DNA from: JAVVTR01 sp036653535
GTDB lineage: Bacteria > Bacteroidota > Bacteroidia > Bacteroidales > P3
Reading direction: 5' to 3'
Assembly (NCBI GenBank): GCA_036653535.1
Contig: JAVVTR010000015.1
Coordinates: 1-47,599 of the forward strand
DNA: 47,599 bases
A model generated the notes under the pieces. That model was given only the letters and a program-made list of their open reading frames with translations. It ran no database searches and had not been told where the DNA came from. Shown here in pieces: positions 31,812 to 40,922 of the stretch. A program made the position numbers and the translations under genes. Positions within the stretch are counted from its first letter, which is position 1, and every line of letters begins with the position of its first letter.

Positions 31812-33074
31812 ATGAGCAAGAAAAAAACAACAACAACAGGCGAAGGCATCCCTTACGAGGAATGTTCTTTTTGTGGTCGTCCTAACGATGGCATGATTCC
31901 TTTTATTTATGGGCAAAATGGCCTTATTTGCAAGAATTGTAGTGATTTAATTTACAGGCAATTTAAGGATGCTTTGGTAGCGAAAAGGCAGAGTAAAAAG
32001 CCATTAGAATTGGTAAAACCATTGGAAATTAAAAAATTTTTAGATGAGTATGTAATAGGGCAGGAAGAAGCGAAGAAAATTTTGTCGGTAGCGGTTTATA
32101 ATCATTATAAACGTTTGAATTATAGTGTAAAAAAAATGGACCAAGAGGTGGAAATCGACAAGGCTAATATTATTATGGTGGGGGAGACTGGAATCGGGAA
32201 AACCTTATTGGCTCGTACTATAGCTAAATTGTTGAAAGTTCCGTTTTGTATTGCGGATGCTACTGTCCTTACAGAGGCCGGATATGTGGGAGAGGATGTA
32301 GAAGCTATACTTACTCGTCTTTTGCAGGAAGCCGACTATGATGTTACCGAGGCGGAAAGAGGAATAGTTTTCATAGACGAAATAGATAAAATTGCTAGAA
32401 AAAGCATGAACGTTTCTATTACGAGAGATGTTTCTGGAGAGGGAGTGCAACAAGCTTTGCTAAAATTATTAGAAGGTGCGGTGGTTAATGTTCCTCCTAA
32501 AGGAGGCCGTAAACATCCGGAACAAGAAATGGTTCGTATAGATACCCGAAATATATTGTTTATTGCAGGAGGCGCTTTTGATGGCATAGAACGTCATATA
32601 GCTTCCCGTTTACGGGCACAAACAGTAGGCTATCGTAAGGAATCCGATAATTTAGAGGATATAGACCGAGATCATTTAATTCAATATGTATCCCCTCCCG
32701 ATTTAAAAAAATATGGATTGATTCCCGAATTAATAGGCCGTTTTCCTATGCTTACGACTTTATATCCTTTGGATAAAGTGGCTTTAAAAAGAATATTATT
32801 GGAACCCAAAAATGCCTTGGTTCGTCAATACCAGCAATTATTAAAAATAGACCAAATAAATCTAAAATTTACTCCTGAAACTATAGATTTTATTGCAGAA
32901 AAGGCTTTGGAATTTAATTTGGGAGCGAGAGGATTACGTTCTATTATGGAAGTAATTATGACGGATCTGATGTTTGAACTTCCCTCTAAACCTCAAGAAG
33001 AAGTAGAAATTACGCTTGCTTATGCGGAAGAACGTCTAGGTAAGGGTTTGGTTCAGAAAATAAAAAATAGTTAA
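31812..33074 (+). CDS. clpX: ATP-dependent Clp protease ATP-binding subunit ClpX
   Basis: ClpX unfolds substrates and feeds them to ClpP. The N-terminal zinc domain uses Cys18, Cys21, Cys40 and Cys43 (CSFCGRP, CKNC). Walker A is GETGIGKT (124-131, with Glu where many have Pro), Walker B VFIDEID (186-192) and the substrate-gripping pore loop GYVG (157-160). GARGLRSIMEVIMTDLMFELP closes the AAA lid. The start at 31812 (MSKKKTTTTG) gives 420 residues and lies downstream of a perfect promoter; the frame open from 31770 would begin inside that promoter. clpP is not in the window. The next gene begins one base after the stop. Confidence 0.96.
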   Translation: MSKKKTTTTGEGIPYEECSFCGRPNDGMIPFIYGQNGLICKNCSDLIYRQFKDALVAKRQSKKPLELVKPLEIKKFLDEYVIGQEEAKKILSVAVYNHYKRLNYSVKKMDQEVEIDKANIIMVGETGIGKTLLARTIAKLLKVPFCIADATVLTEAGYVGEDVEAILTRLLQEADYDVTEAERGIVFIDEIDKIARKSMNVSITRDVSGEGVQQALLKLLEGAVVNVPPKGGRKHPEQEMVRIDTRNILFIAGGAFDGIERHIASRLRAQTVGYRKESDNLEDIDRDHLIQYVSPPDLKKYGLIPELIGRFPMLTTLYPLDKVALKRILLEPKNALVRQYQQLLKIDQINLKFTPETIDFIAEKALEFNLGARGLRSIMEVIMTDLMFELPSKPQEEVEITLAYAEERLGKGLVQKIKNS

Positions 33075-33075
33075 T

Positions 33076-34368
33076 ATGTGCTTGGGTAGGGCTTTGTTGC
33101 TTTTGTTTTTTTGTATAGGATCTTTACTGTGCCTAAATGGACAGGAGATTTTTAGCGATACCTTACCCGAATCATTGCCAAAGCCGGTACGTATTATTGG
33201 GGACGCCAATATAATTTGCCATTCGGCTTCGGTGTCTTTAAAAGTAGATTATTCTGCTTATGGAACCATAGTAAATCCGATGATAGTTTGGAGTACAGGA
33301 GAAACTACTGAAAAAATTTTAGTTTCACCAAACAAAGATACTACGCTTTACACCGTATCTCTTTTTGATGGAGACATCTTTATTGCTAAGGATACTTTCA
33401 AGATATATGTTACCAATTTACCTCCTTATCAGGTGGTAAATGATACTATATGTTTGGGGGCGGAAGCAAAGGTGGGTGTTATAGGCGGGCGTTATTGGCT
33501 ATGGTCTACTTTGGGTACTACGTCCTATATAAACGATAGACCTCTTCGTAATACACGCTATGGGGTAAAAATTTCTAATTATCCCATTCATGAAATTGGT
33601 TATATTAATGCATGTTATTTAGAAGATACGGCTACGGCGGTAGTAAATAATCAAGTTTCTTTTATTTTGGTAGGCGATAGCGTGGTTTGTGGAGAAAATA
33701 TTGCTTCTGTAAAAGTGGTAGGAGGGAGTAATATCGTTTGGAATGATGGTTCTACTGCCGCTGAAATTGGGTTCACCCCAGTACAAGATACTATATTAAG
33801 AGTAGTGGCAAGCGATAGGTACGATTGTCGTGGTGAAAAAACATGGAAAGTACAGGTGAGAAAACTTCCTACGGCTTCTATAGAAACTTCTGTTGATACG
33901 CTCTGCCTTGGGGAGGAGATGCAGTTGACTATAGTTTCTTCTATGGCCGATGTTATTAAATGGTACACGGGGGAAACCACCAAAACTATCACGATTAAAC
34001 CTAAAATTTCTTTAATAGCCTATTGCGATATAGCTATGTCTTCCGATAAGGGAAAATGTTCGGGGCGTATATTTAAAGCGGTAGAGGTGAAAAATTGTTC
34101 CAAAATGTTTTTTCCGTCAGGATTTAAGTTAGATGGCTATACCAAAGTTTATGGACCTATTGGGAAAATAGATACTAATAGAAAATATTATTTTGCTATT
34201 TTTAGTAGAAGTGGCAAACGAATTTTTGAAACTCAAGACCTAAAGGTAGGATGGGATGGTAAATACAAAGGGCAATGGGTTCCAGCAGGAGTTTATGTTT
34301 ATTATTTTAAAGAAATATACGATCGTTTTGTTTGGGATAGGAATGGAAATATTACCGTGATAAAATAG
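33076..34368 (+). CDS. secreted protein with T9SS type B (gliding-motility-associated) C-terminal domain
   Basis: A signal peptide (residues 1-22, ending LCLNGQ) precedes four or five Ig-like beta modules with recurrent ICHSASVSLKV, TICLGAEAKV, VVCGENIASV and TLCLGEEMQL openings, the PKD/Ig type common in this phylum. The last 85 residues are a CHU_C/type B sorting domain: MFFPSGFKLDG, FAIFSRSGKRIFET, GWDGKYKGQWVPAGVYVYYF. Type B cargo is exported through the T9SS and usually released or anchored by a different route from type A. Its start lies one base after clpX, so they likely share a transcript. Ligand unknown. Confidence 0.88.
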   Translation: MCLGRALLLLFFCIGSLLCLNGQEIFSDTLPESLPKPVRIIGDANIICHSASVSLKVDYSAYGTIVNPMIVWSTGETTEKILVSPNKDTTLYTVSLFDGDIFIAKDTFKIYVTNLPPYQVVNDTICLGAEAKVGVIGGRYWLWSTLGTTSYINDRPLRNTRYGVKISNYPIHEIGYINACYLEDTATAVVNNQVSFILVGDSVVCGENIASVKVVGGSNIVWNDGSTAAEIGFTPVQDTILRVVASDRYDCRGEKTWKVQVRKLPTASIETSVDTLCLGEEMQLTIVSSMADVIKWYTGETTKTITIKPKISLIAYCDIAMSSDKGKCSGRIFKAVEVKNCSKMFFPSGFKLDGYTKVYGPIGKIDTNRKYYFAIFSRSGKRIFETQDLKVGWDGKYKGQWVPAGVYVYYFKEIYDRFVWDRNGNITVIK

Positions 34369-34375
34369 TTTTTCT

Positions 34376-35404
34376 ATGCGCTATAATCGTATTCCAATTT
34401 TTATTCCTCAAATGGGATGTCCTCATGCTTGTGTTTATTGTAATCAAAGAGAAATAACGGGTTTTGCTCATTCGTTGGATCCCGAGGATATTTATAAAAT
34501 TATAGACCTACATTTGGCAAGTCTGTCTAAGGAATCTTCAGTAGAAATTGCTTTTTTTGGTGGTAATTTTACGGCTATTCCATGGCCTTTACAACAAGCA
34601 TATTTACAGCAATCGCAGAAATATATAGAAAAGGGACTGGTATCGGGTATTCGTTTCTCTACTCGTCCGGACGATATACAAGAATTTCGTTTACCCATAT
34701 ATAAGGCCTATGGCGTAAACACGATAGAGTTGGGGGCACAGTCGTTAAACGATAGGGTATTATCTTTGTCGGGTAGAGGGCATTCTAAGGCAGAAGTAGA
34801 AATAGCTTCCGAAAAAATTAAACAAGCAGGTTTGCGTTTAGGTTTGCAAATGATGATAGGCTTACCGGAAGACACCTTAGAACGGGCATTGGAAACCGCC
34901 TCTGAAATTATACGTCTTAAAGCCGACGAAACTCGCATTTATCCAACCTTAGTTATAGAACATACGCTTTTGGCGCAGTGGTATCGTCAGGGAAAATATC
35001 GGCCATTGCCCTTGGAAGAAGCGATAGAATGGACTTGCCAGTTAATTCCAAAATTTGAAGAAGGAGACGTTCGAATTATTAGGGTGGGGCTTCATCCATC
35101 CCAAGGACTACTTTCGCATCAAGCCTATTTAGCGGGGCCATTTCATCCCTCTTTTAGAGAATTGGCAGAAAGTAGAATTTGGCTGAATTTGTGGAAAAAA
35201 GAGCATGAAAAGATATTGGGAGATACGGATAAGGTGCCAAAAAACAAAGTATTACGTTTGTATGTGGCACCTAAAGAAGTAAACGTGGCGGTGGGATACC
35301 ATGGAGAAAACCGACTTTATTTAAAACAATATTTTAAGGAGGTGCATGTATATGGGCGGGAAGGCTTAAAAAACAGGGAGTGGGATTATGATTTGGGTGG
35401 ATGA
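34376..35404 (+). CDS. radical SAM protein (Elp3-like)
   Basis: CPHACVYCNQ at residues 15-24 is the CxxxCxxC site (Cys15, 19, 22) that holds the SAM-binding 4Fe-4S cluster. FFGGNFTAIP (about 61-70) is the GGE-like SAM motif in Elp3-type enzymes. GVNTIELGAQSLND and GLQMMIGLPEDT continue the barrel. No acetyltransferase domain follows, so it is not a full Elp3. I recall a similar stand-alone protein next to rnc or smc in Firmicutes, without a proven substrate. It starts 7 bases after the T9SS cargo and overlaps the next gene by 17 bases. Confidence 0.85.
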   Translation: MRYNRIPIFIPQMGCPHACVYCNQREITGFAHSLDPEDIYKIIDLHLASLSKESSVEIAFFGGNFTAIPWPLQQAYLQQSQKYIEKGLVSGIRFSTRPDDIQEFRLPIYKAYGVNTIELGAQSLNDRVLSLSGRGHSKAEVEIASEKIKQAGLRLGLQMMIGLPEDTLERALETASEIIRLKADETRIYPTLVIEHTLLAQWYRQGKYRPLPLEEAIEWTCQLIPKFEEGDVRIIRVGLHPSQGLLSHQAYLAGPFHPSFRELAESRIWLNLWKKEHEKILGDTDKVPKNKVLRLYVAPKEVNVAVGYHGENRLYLKQYFKEVHVYGREGLKNREWDYDLGG

Positions 35405-36152
35405 TAGAGTTCCTTTGGAAGTAAAGCAAAATTTACAAAAATTAGACGAGGTGTATTCTTTTAGTAGTAATGGTATTACCTATGATGCTATTGCTGGTCA
35501 TCCCGATGTTTTTATGTGCGTTCTTGGGGAAAGAAAATTGGTTTTGGCTCCTAATATTCCTTTAGAAGTAAAGAAAATTATGGAAAAGGAAGCACAAAAA
35601 AGGGGGCAACTGTTTTTTGAATATGGTTATTTGCCAGTGGGTAAATTTTATCCGGAAACGGCACTATATAATGCTTGTAGTTTAGCTTCTTCGAGTATGC
35701 AGGCTGAGAGGGTAGTGGTTGGAAATTGGAAATGTTTAGACCGAAAGATAGTCGAAAGGATAGAATCGGAAAGAATGCGGGGGGGAAGACTAAGTTTAGT
35801 GCAAGTTTCTCAGGGATACACTCGTTGCAATTTAATAGAGTTATCTTCAGAAAATAGCGAAGAAACGGTGTTTATTACCTCCGATAGGGGGATAGAAAAA
35901 ACTTTAAATTCTCTTTCGTTTACGGTGGTTTATGTGGATCCAACAGCGGTTGTTTTGCCTGGATTTTCTCATGGCTTTATTGGTGGTTGCTGTGGAGTGG
36001 TAAATAATAAACTTTGTTTTACAGGAAAATTATCGAATTTATTGGTGGAAGACTCCTATAAAATACGAAAAATGGCAGATTATTGTCGATTGGAAATAAT
36101 AGAACTGAGCCAAGGTCCCTTAATAGACGGTGGTGGAATTTTACAAATATGA
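35388..36152 (+). CDS. pentein-like (guanidino-modifying fold) protein, uncharacterised
   Basis: The 254-residue protein shows repeated beta-beta-alpha units. GNWKCLDRKI, VQVSQGYTRCNLIEL, TSDRGIEKTL, GFIGGCCGVVNNKLCFTG and SQGPLIDGGGI all have the Gly/Asn/Cys turns typical of penteins (the arginine deiminase / amidinotransferase fold). I believe it corresponds to a domain of unknown function (DUF6873) described as having this fold; that is from memory. Whether the Cys in GGCCG is catalytic is unknown. It overlaps the radical SAM gene by 17 bases, so the two are probably translated together and may act in one pathway. Confidence 0.65.
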   Translation: MIWVDDRVPLEVKQNLQKLDEVYSFSSNGITYDAIAGHPDVFMCVLGERKLVLAPNIPLEVKKIMEKEAQKRGQLFFEYGYLPVGKFYPETALYNACSLASSSMQAERVVVGNWKCLDRKIVERIESERMRGGRLSLVQVSQGYTRCNLIELSSENSEETVFITSDRGIEKTLNSLSFTVVYVDPTAVVLPGFSHGFIGGCCGVVNNKLCFTGKLSNLLVEDSYKIRKMADYCRLEIIELSQGPLIDGGGILQI

Positions 36153-36245
36153 AGCTCTATGGAGGGATAGATAGAGGAATAGAGAAATTAGACACGCCTA
36201 ACTTTTTAATATGGTTAGAGTGGATTTAGTTTAAAGGCGCTGATG

Positions 36246-36275
36246 TCTATTCTATTCTATTCTATTCTATTCTAC
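36246..36275. repeat. TCTAT microsatellite at the 3' end of pgi
   Basis: Five perfect TCTAT units and one TCTAC overlap the pgi stop codon (36272-36274 on the minus strand). It lies in the short gap between converging genes. Such five-base units can slip, which here could change the pgi C-terminus. Confidence 0.9.
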
Positions 36276-37645
36276 TTGCCCAATAATTGAAACATATTTT
36301 TCTTATATGCCTCTACTCCAGGCTGGTCAAAAGGGTTGATGTCTAAGGTATAACCACTTACACCACAAGCAAATTCAAAGAAATATATTAATTGCCCTAT
36401 ATAAAATTCGTTTAGACGAGGAATTTTTATCCGAAGAACAGGAACCCCTCCTTTTTGGGCATGAGCCATACAGGTTCCTTCTTCTGCTTTTGCATTAACA
36501 TAAGAAATCCTTTTGCCTGCGACAAAATTCATTCCATCTAAATTTTCTTTGTCGATTGGAATTTCTAAATGCGTATTGGGTTCTTCTATAGAGAGTACGG
36601 TTTCTATAAATAAGCGTTCGCCTTCTTGAATATATTGGCCTAAAGAATGTAGATCAGTGGTAAATCCAGCGTTACAGGGGAAAAGTCCTTTATGGTTTTT
36701 CCCTTCACTTTCGCCATAAAGCTGTTTCCACCACTCCGAAAAATAAAAGAGTCGAGGATCGTAATGAACCATAAGTTCTATTTTTTTATCTTGTTGATAA
36801 AAAAACTGACGATACCATACGTATTGTAGACAAGGATTTGTTTTAAAATTTGGAATTTCTTGATTTACGGTATTTTGCATGCTAATGGCACCCTTTATCA
36901 ATTCTTCTAATTGTATGCCTTCTACGGCTAAAGGAAATAAACCAACGGGGGTAAGTATAGAATAACGTCCGCCTACATTATCGGGCACTACATAGGTGGT
37001 ATATCCTTCCTTATCGGCTAATTGTTTCAAAGCGCCTTTAGAAGCATCGGTAATGGCAACGATACGTTCTCCCGCTTGTTTACGTCCATATTTTTTTTCT
37101 AAATGGTTGCGTAAAAGACGAAAAGCAATGGCTGGCTCGGTGGTGGTTCCAGATTTGGAAATAACACAGAGACTATAATCGTGATGATCTAATAATTCTA
37201 AGAGTTCGCTCATATAATCTTCACTCAAATGGTGGCCAGCATAAATAATACGGGGTACTCCTTCTTTACGCAAAGATAATTGCGGCTTTAAAGCTTCTAT
37301 AACCGCCCTAGCACCTAAATAAGAACCGCCTATGCCTAAGCATACAAAAATCTCGGAATTTTTTTGCAGATATTCCGCTTTCTTTTGCATGGATTGTAGC
37401 TCTTCCTTTTGAATTTGCAGAGGTAAGTTTACCCATCCTAAAAATTCATTTCCTTTTCCGCTTTGATGATAGAGGTTTTGATATGCGTTTTGAATTTTGG
37501 CGAAAAGCTTAACAGGCGAGAAAATGGGATGAGTGGGATGAGTGAGATGAGTGGGCGTTTTATAAGAAGAAGCAATTTCGTGAGCGGAAGCAAGAGCTTC
37601 TTTAGCCTGTGAGGCAAACTGAAAGTCTATTTCTATATTTTTCAT
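36272..37645 (-). CDS. pgi: glucose-6-phosphate isomerase
   Basis: Pgi interconverts glucose-6-phosphate and fructose-6-phosphate. VCLGIGGSYLGARAVIEAL and VISKSGTTTEPAIAFR bind the phosphate, DNVGGRYSILTPVGLFPLA holds further phosphate-site residues and EGKNHKGLFPCNAGF contains the active-site His region. At 457 residues it is the short form found in Bacteroidota and Firmicutes. The N-terminal THLTHPTHP (about residues 31-39) comes from short near-repeats in the DNA. The stop codon lies in a TCTAT microsatellite. A -7 match TATCTTTG is upstream at 37673-37666. Confidence 0.95.
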   Translation of the reverse strand: MKNIEIDFQFASQAKEALASAHEIASSYKTPTHLTHPTHPIFSPVKLFAKIQNAYQNLYHQSGKGNEFLGWVNLPLQIQKEELQSMQKKAEYLQKNSEIFVCLGIGGSYLGARAVIEALKPQLSLRKEGVPRIIYAGHHLSEDYMSELLELLDHHDYSLCVISKSGTTTEPAIAFRLLRNHLEKKYGRKQAGERIVAITDASKGALKQLADKEGYTTYVVPDNVGGRYSILTPVGLFPLAVEGIQLEELIKGAISMQNTVNQEIPNFKTNPCLQYVWYRQFFYQQDKKIELMVHYDPRLFYFSEWWKQLYGESEGKNHKGLFPCNAGFTTDLHSLGQYIQEGERLFIETVLSIEEPNTHLEIPIDKENLDGMNFVAGKRISYVNAKAEEGTCMAHAQKGGVPVLRIKIPRLNEFYIGQLIYFFEFACGVSGYTLDINPFDQPGVEAYKKNMFQLLGK

Positions 37646-37665
37646 AACCCATAGTATTTATTATA

Positions 37666-37673
37666 CAAAGATA
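37666..37673 (-). promoter_or_regulatory. candidate -7 element for pgi (TATCTTTG, minus)
   Basis: Plus-strand CAAAGATA reads as TATCTTTG on the minus strand, 20 bases before the pgi ATG. The -33 element is not clear. Confidence 0.35.
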
Positions 37674-37692
37674 GAATTTATTTTGGTATTGG

Positions 37693-37814
37693 TATTGGTA
37701 GGCTTGTTGTTTGTGAATAGGTTAATACCGGAGAAGATAATTATTTAACCACGGCCGTATTGGTAGGCTTGTTGTTTGTGAATAGGGCATTGTTAGTAGA
37801 GCATTGTTAGTAGA
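37693..37814. repeat. 29-bp direct repeat pair and a 14-bp tandem repeat
   Basis: Two identical 29-bp copies starting TATTGGTAGGCTTGTTGTT occur at 37693-37721 and 37758-37786, separated by 36 unrelated bases. Immediately after, GCATTGTTAGTAGA is duplicated in tandem (37787-37814). The spacing resembles a one-spacer CRISPR unit, but the sequence is unrelated to the CRISPR repeat at 47517 and lacks its features. The rest of the 427-base gap before cas6 holds the cas promoter. Confidence 0.85.
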
Positions 37815-37924
37815 GAAAACTAAATTGCTAGAAATATTAGATGTTTAGAAAATAGGAAAACAAAGATATTGAAAAATAAATAAATGTATGTTAATTAATG
37901 GATATAGGTGCACCTTTATAGATA

Positions 37925-37956
37925 TTTGGAAAGCTAAATTATAAATGGTAAATTTG
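37925..37956 (+). promoter_or_regulatory. consensus promoter of the cas operon
   Basis: TTTG at 37925-37928, a 20-base spacer and TAAATTTG at 37949-37956 match the Bacteroidota consensus. The leader to the cas6 ATG is about 110 bases. All genes from cas6 to cas1 are close enough to be read from it. Confidence 0.65.
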
Positions 37957-38072
37957 AGAAATCATGGAAAAGTACCTTTTATTGAGGAAAAATTGTTTTT
38001 AAAGCACTATAAGTCAGCCATATAGAAATATTGACTAAATATTTTTTCGATCTAAAATAAAATACTGAGATT

Positions 38073-38852
38073 ATGAGATTTAAACTTACGCTGGAGGTTA
38101 ATAAAACTGCTTTTGGAAATATTTTGCCTATAAATTATCAATATGAACAATCTGCGCTTATTTATCGTATTTTGGGTCAAGCCAATTTGGAATATTCTAC
38201 CTGGTTGCATGATAATGGATTTGAACTAGAATCGGGTAAAAGATTTAAGCTTTTTACTTTTTCGCGATTTAAAATAGAAAAACGTCGAATTTTACCCGAA
38301 GAACGTTTACAAGTTTTGTGCAATACGGTCGAATGGCAAATTTCTTTTCTGCCCGAAAAAAGCACTGAAAAATTTATACAAGGCTTATTTGTAAATCAAG
38401 TTTTTGAAATTGGAGACAAAAAATCTCGAGTTCAATTTCATGTGCAAAATATAGAGATTTTACCCAATCCAATATATAAAGAAAAAATGTGCTTTAACAC
38501 TATGTCGCCTATGTGTATTAGTGTGCGCGATGGTAGTAGAACGAAAGATTATCTTTCTTTGGCTGATCCTAAGGCAAAAGGTGCAATTTTAAATGGGTTA
38601 ATGCATCGTTATCAAGCTGTTTATGGGAAATCGTATGTGGGTAATCTTAACTTTGATATTATCCTTTTAAATGAACCCAAACCTGTATTGATAAAGATTA
38701 AGGCGGATACCAAAGAGCAAACAAAGGTTAAAGGGTATATGTGTAAATTTGAAGTGCAGGCACCTGTGGAATTGATGAAAATTGGATATGAGAGTGGCTG
38801 GGGAGAAGAGGGCAGTGTGGGGTTTGGGTGCTTGGAGGAAATGGAGAAATAA
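38073..38852 (+). CDS. cas6: CRISPR-associated endoribonuclease Cas6 (type I-B)
   Basis: Cas6 cuts pre-crRNA within each repeat and leaves an 8-base 5' handle. The N-terminal part contains QSALIYRIL and the catalytic-type WLHDNGF with His46. The C-terminal glycine-rich RNA-binding loop GYESGWGEEGSVGFG lies at about residues 238-252, followed by the usual CLE tail. Length 259 fits Cas6b. It is the first gene of the cas operon, 17 bases before cas8b. The handle predicted from the array repeat, ATTGAAAT, agrees with type I-B. Confidence 0.93.
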   Translation: MRFKLTLEVNKTAFGNILPINYQYEQSALIYRILGQANLEYSTWLHDNGFELESGKRFKLFTFSRFKIEKRRILPEERLQVLCNTVEWQISFLPEKSTEKFIQGLFVNQVFEIGDKKSRVQFHVQNIEILPNPIYKEKMCFNTMSPMCISVRDGSRTKDYLSLADPKAKGAILNGLMHRYQAVYGKSYVGNLNFDIILLNEPKPVLIKIKADTKEQTKVKGYMCKFEVQAPVELMKIGYESGWGEEGSVGFGCLEEMEK

Positions 38853-38869
38853 AAAAAATAGATAAAAAT

Positions 38870-40891
38870 ATGATACAAGAAATAATAAATTTCACAGAAA
38901 ATTTGATTGCAGACATTCCCGATATTATGAAATGGAATCAAGGTCTCACTTCTGGATTGCATGTATTTATTGATATAAACGAAGAAGGTAATTGGATAAA
39001 TTCAAGTCTTAAAGAAGGAACGGATTATGAATATTATGATGGGAAAAGCGAGATAGAAGGTGATTTGTTATCGAGTAGTATACAATATCAATCGTTTAGC
39101 AGATTGATTGATAATGATATGAATAAATGTTTGGATACACTCAAATGTGAAGTTGGAAAAGTTGGAAAAGTTGGAAAAGATGGGAAAGATGGGAAAGATG
39201 GGAAAATTACGAAGTATCCAATAAAACAAATTCAATCATGTAGTCCGTTTGTAATTGGGTTTAAATACAAAACCAAAGATAAAGATAAAGATAAAGATCG
39301 GTTTCGGGTAGTGGAGAACAGGGTAAAAGTATATATGGAAAACGCAAAAAAAATCTGTATACTACAAAAAGAAGGAGAATCAGAAAGCAAAAAGGTATTT
39401 GACGAACTGAATAAAAAAGCAGATTCTTTTCTTGGAAATATATCTACTATTTTTGAAAAAATACAGGAATTATCGTTTGAGGTTAGTAAGACCACAACGT
39501 CAAACCCCAAAACTGTATACGATTTAAAAAAAGATGAATTTATTTTTATTTACCTCAGAACTGCGACTGAAAAAGAATATGAGGAAACGTATGATAATTA
39601 TTTAATTAACAAATTGTTTCTAGATAATCAATATAATTCAACTAAAGCGATATCAACGACGACCTTAGGTGTTCCTTTTTACAAAACGTCTTTCAATGCA
39701 GGGAAGCCTTTTTTTAAGCATGTAACGAGCTTATTATATGAAGGTCTAAATACAAGAATAGAAGCAAAAGACGTAAAAATGCTTTTTAATTTTACTATTT
39801 TATTGTCAAATAAAGTTTTGCCCAATCCCTTGCCAATATGTATTGATAAGCAAGAATTGAAAAAACATGAAATATTAAAAATTATTAAAGAAAATGGGAG
39901 ATTATCCTATTCTGAAATTTTGAAAAAAATGTTTACAACTTGTCCAGATACGATTCTTCAGAAATATTATCTATTAAATATTCAAAAGGGAACAGGATCA
40001 ATTGTCGATTTCGATTTTGTTCCTTTATTTAGGTATAAACTAGAACCACCTTTAATAATTGTAAATGTGACACAAATTGAGGAAAAAAAAGATGGTGTTT
40101 CTGAAGTTTTTCCTAATAAAAAAATAGAAAATATTTTTGATTTTGAAAGAATTATAGTTAGAGAAATTTTTAATAATGCATTAGTTAGGATAGATACAAA
40201 CAAACAGAGTTATATTACAAATTATTTTGGAGAAGTAGACCCAAAATATGTTAAGGGGGGATGTGTTATGTATCAAATGATAATGAAATATCGTCAAGCT
40301 TTTTATGATTATATCTATAAATCAAAATTGAATGCAATTACGTTGAAAATGGTTGATGATATGATGTATAATTCAATTTTATCCAATATTCAAACAGATA
40401 AAATAGAAGGTAGTTTTGGGAGAAACTATACAATTAAAAAGAAAATAAATATTTGGTTTAGTTTATATGATTTAATAAATAACAATTTTAAAAAAGAAAT
40501 TATGGCTTCAAAAGTATCGGATTTATTATCCAAAATGAGTAGTATCGCTAAAGGAGAAACAACTTTGGAGACACCTGAAGAATTTGCATTTGGTGCAGGA
40601 CAAATTGTCTCTTATTTGATGGATCGGAGTGTGGCGACCAATAAAACATACGCAATGTTAGAACCTTATTTGCAAAAATCAAAATCGAATCAACTACAAG
40701 ATGCGATTGCTCAGACAATAACGGTTTATAAACATGGTATTAATATTTGTAAAAGTAAGTTTGAATGTTTGGCGGCACAAGTACTAATAGATGAGTCTGA
40801 TGTGGACATGAAACCGCTATTAAAATATTTTTTAGCGGGCTGTTTTTGCCATTGTGTTATTTATGAAAAAAAAGAAAATAGTAATAATTAA
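38870..40891 (+). CDS. cas8b: type I-B Cascade large subunit Cas8b
   Basis: In type I-B this large subunit recognises the PAM and supports Cas3 recruitment. Position, size (673 residues from ATG 38870) and partial features of the TM1802/Cas8b1 group support the call: KDRFRVVENRVKVYMENAKK, FYKTSFNAGKPFFKHVTS and MVDDMMYNSIL. The frame is open from 38828 but that part overlaps cas6. Two in-frame repeats sit in the N-terminal third: six 9-bp units giving VGKVGKVGKDGKDGKDGK (39152-39205) and four AAAGAT units giving KDKDKDKD (39275-39298). They probably form surface loops of variable length. Cas8 proteins diverge strongly, so this call rests mainly on context. Confidence 0.88.
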   Translation: MIQEIINFTENLIADIPDIMKWNQGLTSGLHVFIDINEEGNWINSSLKEGTDYEYYDGKSEIEGDLLSSSIQYQSFSRLIDNDMNKCLDTLKCEVGKVGKVGKDGKDGKDGKITKYPIKQIQSCSPFVIGFKYKTKDKDKDKDRFRVVENRVKVYMENAKKICILQKEGESESKKVFDELNKKADSFLGNISTIFEKIQELSFEVSKTTTSNPKTVYDLKKDEFIFIYLRTATEKEYEETYDNYLINKLFLDNQYNSTKAISTTTLGVPFYKTSFNAGKPFFKHVTSLLYEGLNTRIEAKDVKMLFNFTILLSNKVLPNPLPICIDKQELKKHEILKIIKENGRLSYSEILKKMFTTCPDTILQKYYLLNIQKGTGSIVDFDFVPLFRYKLEPPLIIVNVTQIEEKKDGVSEVFPNKKIENIFDFERIIVREIFNNALVRIDTNKQSYITNYFGEVDPKYVKGGCVMYQMIMKYRQAFYDYIYKSKLNAITLKMVDDMMYNSILSNIQTDKIEGSFGRNYTIKKKINIWFSLYDLINNNFKKEIMASKVSDLLSKMSSIAKGETTLETPEEFAFGAGQIVSYLMDRSVATNKTYAMLEPYLQKSKSNQLQDAIAQTITVYKHGINICKSKFECLAAQVLIDESDVDMKPLLKYFLAGCFCHCVIYEKKENSNN

Positions 40892-40922
40892 AATAGTAAT
40901 AATTAAAATAGGAGATAAAATT

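Noticed and set aside
37693..37786. Second CRISPR array near cas6
   Set aside because: Only two repeat copies, sequence unrelated to the array repeat, no palindromy and no ATTGAAA-type 3' end.
37850..38072. CreTA-like toxin-antitoxin guarding the cas operon
   Set aside because: The gap before cas6 contains only a weak ATTGAAAA match and no convincing repeat-spacer-repeat pseudo-array. The cas6-cas8b gap is just 17 bases.
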